Source: Acidovorax radicis N35
Lineage (GTDB): Bacteria; Pseudomonadota; Gammaproteobacteria; Burkholderiales; Burkholderiaceae_C
NCBI RefSeq assembly: GCF_000204195.1
Contig: NZ_AFBG01000021.1
Coordinates: 186,001 to 250,000 of the forward strand
Direction: 5' to 3'
DNA length: 64,000 bases
Within the stretch, counting starts at the first letter, position 1. Each line of letters begins with the position of its first letter. Both the position numbers and the translations under genes were made by a program. Shown in pieces: positions 62,098-64,000 of this stretch. The notes beneath the pieces were generated by a model. That model saw only the letters and a list, made by a program, of their open reading frames with translations, was not told the DNA's origin and searched no databases.

Positions 62098-63282
62098 TCA
62101 GGCGCTTCCCAGTCGCTGGTACAGGCCACCGGGCAAACGCGCCACTTGGCCATCCAGTTCCAGCTCCAGCAATTCCACCTGCAGCGACGCGGCGTCCAGG
62201 CCCGTGCGGGCCACCAGCGCATCGACACCCATGGGGTCAAAGCCCAACGCCTGCAGTAGGGGGCTTTCGGCCTCTCGGGTGGCCATGGGTTCGCCGACAG
62301 GCGCGGCAGCCCCAGAATCTGCCGAGCGCCTGTCGCCCATCGGAGCGGGAGGCATGCGCAATTCCTCCAGCACATCCTGCGCGGATTCCACCAGCTTGGC
62401 GCCCTGGCGTATGAGCGCATGGCAACCCCGCGATTGCGGCGCGTGAATGGAGCCGGGGATGGCGAAGACCTCACGGCCCTGCTCAGCCGCCATTCGGGCG
62501 GTGATCAGCGACCCTGATGCCAATGCCGCCTCTACCACGAGGGTGCCTTGGGAGAGGCCGGAGATGATGCGGTTGCGCTTGGGAAAATTGGCCGCCAGCG
62601 GTGGTGTGCCCAAGGGGTACTCGCTGACCAGCAGCCCATGGGCAGCGATGCGGTGGGCGAGGTCTAGGTTCTTGCGAGGGTAGACACGGTCCAGCCCTGT
62701 GCCCACCACAGCAATGGTGGCAGGTGCAACCTCCGCCGTCGGGCCAGTGGGTACGTCCAGCGCGCCCTCATGGGCGGCAGCATCCACCCCCAGTGCGAGC
62801 CCCGAGACAATGGTGAAGCCCGCCCCGCGCAAGGTTCGGGAGAAGAGCTTCGCGTTTTCCGCGCCTTGCGCGGTCGGGTTGCGGCTTCCGACGACCGCAA
62901 GGCACCGGTCCGTGGGAAACGGGTTTTGCGCAAGCAACTGGGCTGGCCCCATCAGGTACATGAGCAGCGGCGGGTCTTCGGTGTCGAGAAGCGACGGCGG
63001 ATACCGGGCATCACCCAGAGTGACCACCGCACGGGCAGGCCCCTGCAAATCTGCACCCTCCAGCCATTGCCAGGTGGTCTCCAGCAACGCTTCCCAGGTG
63101 CTGGGCACGGTGCACAGCGCCTTGGCTTGGGCCAAGGTCACACAGTGCTGCAAGGCCGATTCGGGCTGCCGGAAGATTTCCTGGGGCAGGCCAAAGCGTG
63201 TCAGCAGACGCCGCGCCGCGCCATTTCCCACACCCGGGGAAAGGGTGAGGCGCAGCCAAGCACCCAACTCTTCGCGGTCCAT
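62098..63282 (-). CDS. dprA: DNA-processing protein DprA
   Basis: 394 residues. An N-terminal SAM-like part (WLRLTLSPGVGNGAARRLLT) precedes the extended Rossmann domain with CLAVVGSRNPTAQGAENAKL, VSGLALGVDAAAHEGAL and FPKRNRIISGLSQGTLVVEA, and a C-terminal winged helix (LLQALGFDPMGVDALVARTG). It protects incoming single-stranded DNA and loads RecA during natural transformation. The ATG at 63282 (MDREELGAWL) is the family start; an ATG at 63357 is possible. The LysM gene stops 90 bp upstream on the same strand, the arrangement usual in Burkholderiales. Confidence 0.95.
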   Translation of the reverse strand: MDREELGAWLRLTLSPGVGNGAARRLLTRFGLPQEIFRQPESALQHCVTLAQAKALCTVPSTWEALLETTWQWLEGADLQGPARAVVTLGDARYPPSLLDTEDPPLLMYLMGPAQLLAQNPFPTDRCLAVVGSRNPTAQGAENAKLFSRTLRGAGFTIVSGLALGVDAAAHEGALDVPTGPTAEVAPATIAVVGTGLDRVYPRKNLDLAHRIAAHGLLVSEYPLGTPPLAANFPKRNRIISGLSQGTLVVEAALASGSLITARMAAEQGREVFAIPGSIHAPQSRGCHALIRQGAKLVESAQDVLEELRMPPAPMGDRRSADSGAAAPVGEPMATREAESPLLQALGFDPMGVDALVARTGLDAASLQVELLELELDGQVARLPGGLYQRLGSA

Positions 63283-63372
63283 GGTGGCGGTTCTTGGAGG
63301 AAACAGCGGCAGCGCCAGCCAAGCCACCCAGCCGCCCGCAGGCGGCTGCGCGGCCAAGGCAGGCCCTCGCAG

Positions 63373-64000
63373 TTATTCCTGAGGATTGATCAGGCGATCG
63401 CCCACGCGCACGCCACTGCGGATTTCCAGAATCAGTGCATACGAGACGCGGTCGAAGGTGCGGAACACCATGGCGGTACCGTTGCTCTCGCTGGGCAGCT
63501 TGATCGTGGTCTTCGCATCGCCGGTCACATCCTTGATGCGGTCGCCCTTGGTCAGCAACGACAGGACGTGGCCTGGCTCGATGCCGTCCTGCGCACCCAT
63601 GTTGATCGCAACCACCTGGTTCTGTGCGGCATAAGCCGCCGAGAAGCTGCCATAGATGGAGACGACCCGCGCATCCACATCGATATGGGGCGCACGGGGG
63701 GTGTAGCTGGTAAAGACCCGGGCAGGCGCGGGCAGGATGCGGTCCCCTGCGCGAATCTCCTCCTTGGTGCCGGACAGATCCACGGTGGCAGGCACATATT
63801 CGGAAACATAGCCGCCCTTGCCATTGGGAATGTCTTCAAAAGACTCGCCCCGCACCAGCTCTGCCTTGCCCAGGTACTGCGCTTCGTACCCGAGGATTTC
63901 GCCCGTCACCGGATCCTTCATGGCTACCGCATCGCGGAAGACACGGAAGAAGCGTGGTTCGCCTGGCTCGGCGCGGACGGGTGCCGAAGCGTCACCGCGC
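63373..64000 (-). CDS. LysM-domain protein, C-terminal part (truncated by window edge)
   Basis: About 208 residues of the C-terminus are in the window; the N-terminus, where LysM repeats would be, lies beyond base 64000. The visible part (FFRVFRDAVAMKDPVTGEIL, GYEAQYLGKAELVRGES, LSGTKEEIRAGDRILPAPAR, AINMGAQDGIEPGHVLSLLT) matches the secreted LysM proteins encoded next to dprA in betaproteobacteria. They bind peptidoglycan. The frame remains open to the window edge with no start. Confidence 0.85.
   Translation of the reverse strand, partial: RGDASAPVRAEPGEPRFFRVFRDAVAMKDPVTGEILGYEAQYLGKAELVRGESFEDIPNGKGGYVSEYVPATVDLSGTKEEIRAGDRILPAPARVFTSYTPRAPHIDVDARVVSIYGSFSAAYAAQNQVVAINMGAQDGIEPGHVLSLLTKGDRIKDVTGDAKTTIKLPSESNGTAMVFRTFDRVSYALILEIRSGVRVGDRLINPQE

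Overview
The window is a stretch of high-GC (about 65%) chromosome from a betaproteobacterium of the order Burkholderiales, most likely the family Comamonadaceae (Acidovorax or a close relative). This rests on the gene content (YaeQ, DUF3717/DUF1289, DUF1631, DUF2339/DUF3999, fused indolepyruvate oxidoreductase, the GlnE-YhdP-nitrilase order and yajC-secD-secF), on two families of intergenic repeat typical of that family, and on the absence of phage or plasmid genes. No rRNA, tRNA, CRISPR array, insertion sequence or replication origin was seen. Genus-level placement is inference.

Layout. 1-8.1 kb is housekeeping: moaC, a periplasmic M48 (BepA-like) protease, a small holin-type membrane protein, a TerC-family transporter under a yybP-ykoY (manganese) riboswitch, small DUF proteins, yaeQ, purB and a glutathione S-transferase. 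8.2-14.9 kb is a catabolic locus on the plus strand: TetR regulator, TRAP transporter (DctQ, DctM, DctP), a quinate/shikimate-type dehydrogenase, an HPPD-like VOC protein and a dehydroshikimate dehydratase-like TIM barrel. The last two look like a QuiC-type fusion protein split into two genes in reversed order. Together they would import hydroaromatic acids and convert them to protocatechuate. 14.9-22.0 kb is a tightly packed eight-gene minus-strand operon (FAD oxidase, DUF1365, cyclopropane-fatty-acid-synthase-like methyltransferase, chalcone-isomerase-fold protein, GPH/MFS transporter, DUF3833 lipoprotein, SDR, NTF2-like), a set associated with photooxidative stress and fatty-acid modification in other proteobacteria. 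A secreted glutathione peroxidase follows.

23-31 kb holds a degenerate HD-domain protein and a complete tripartite RND efflux operon (TetR, outer-membrane channel, adaptor, pump) with a perfect palindromic operator. 31-39 kb is glnE, yhdP and a nitrilase-family amidase. 39-41.8 kb is a DctS/DctR-like two-component system. 41.8-51.3 kb is cell-envelope material: an OmpA lipoprotein, a tiny membrane protein that shares its start with mltA, two unrecognised small proteins, an MFS exporter and the DUF3999/DUF2339 membrane pair. 51.7-56 kb is an Lrp-type regulator divergent from a 1191-residue indolepyruvate ferredoxin oxidoreductase, with a perfect operator palindrome between them. 56-64 kb is yajC-secD-secF, a DUF1631 protein, dprA and the C-terminal part of a LysM protein that runs off the window.

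The most unusual observations are these: (1) copies of a Comamonadaceae hairpin repeat lie inside three genes, supplying the hydrophobic core of two signal peptides and the C-terminus of an efflux adaptor; (2) the split QuiC arrangement with its own TRAP transporter and TetR palindrome; (3) the eight-gene lipid operon with a structured leader, and a terminator on the opposite strand that hints at an antisense or small RNA; (4) mltA and a 56-codon gene that start divergently from one CATG.
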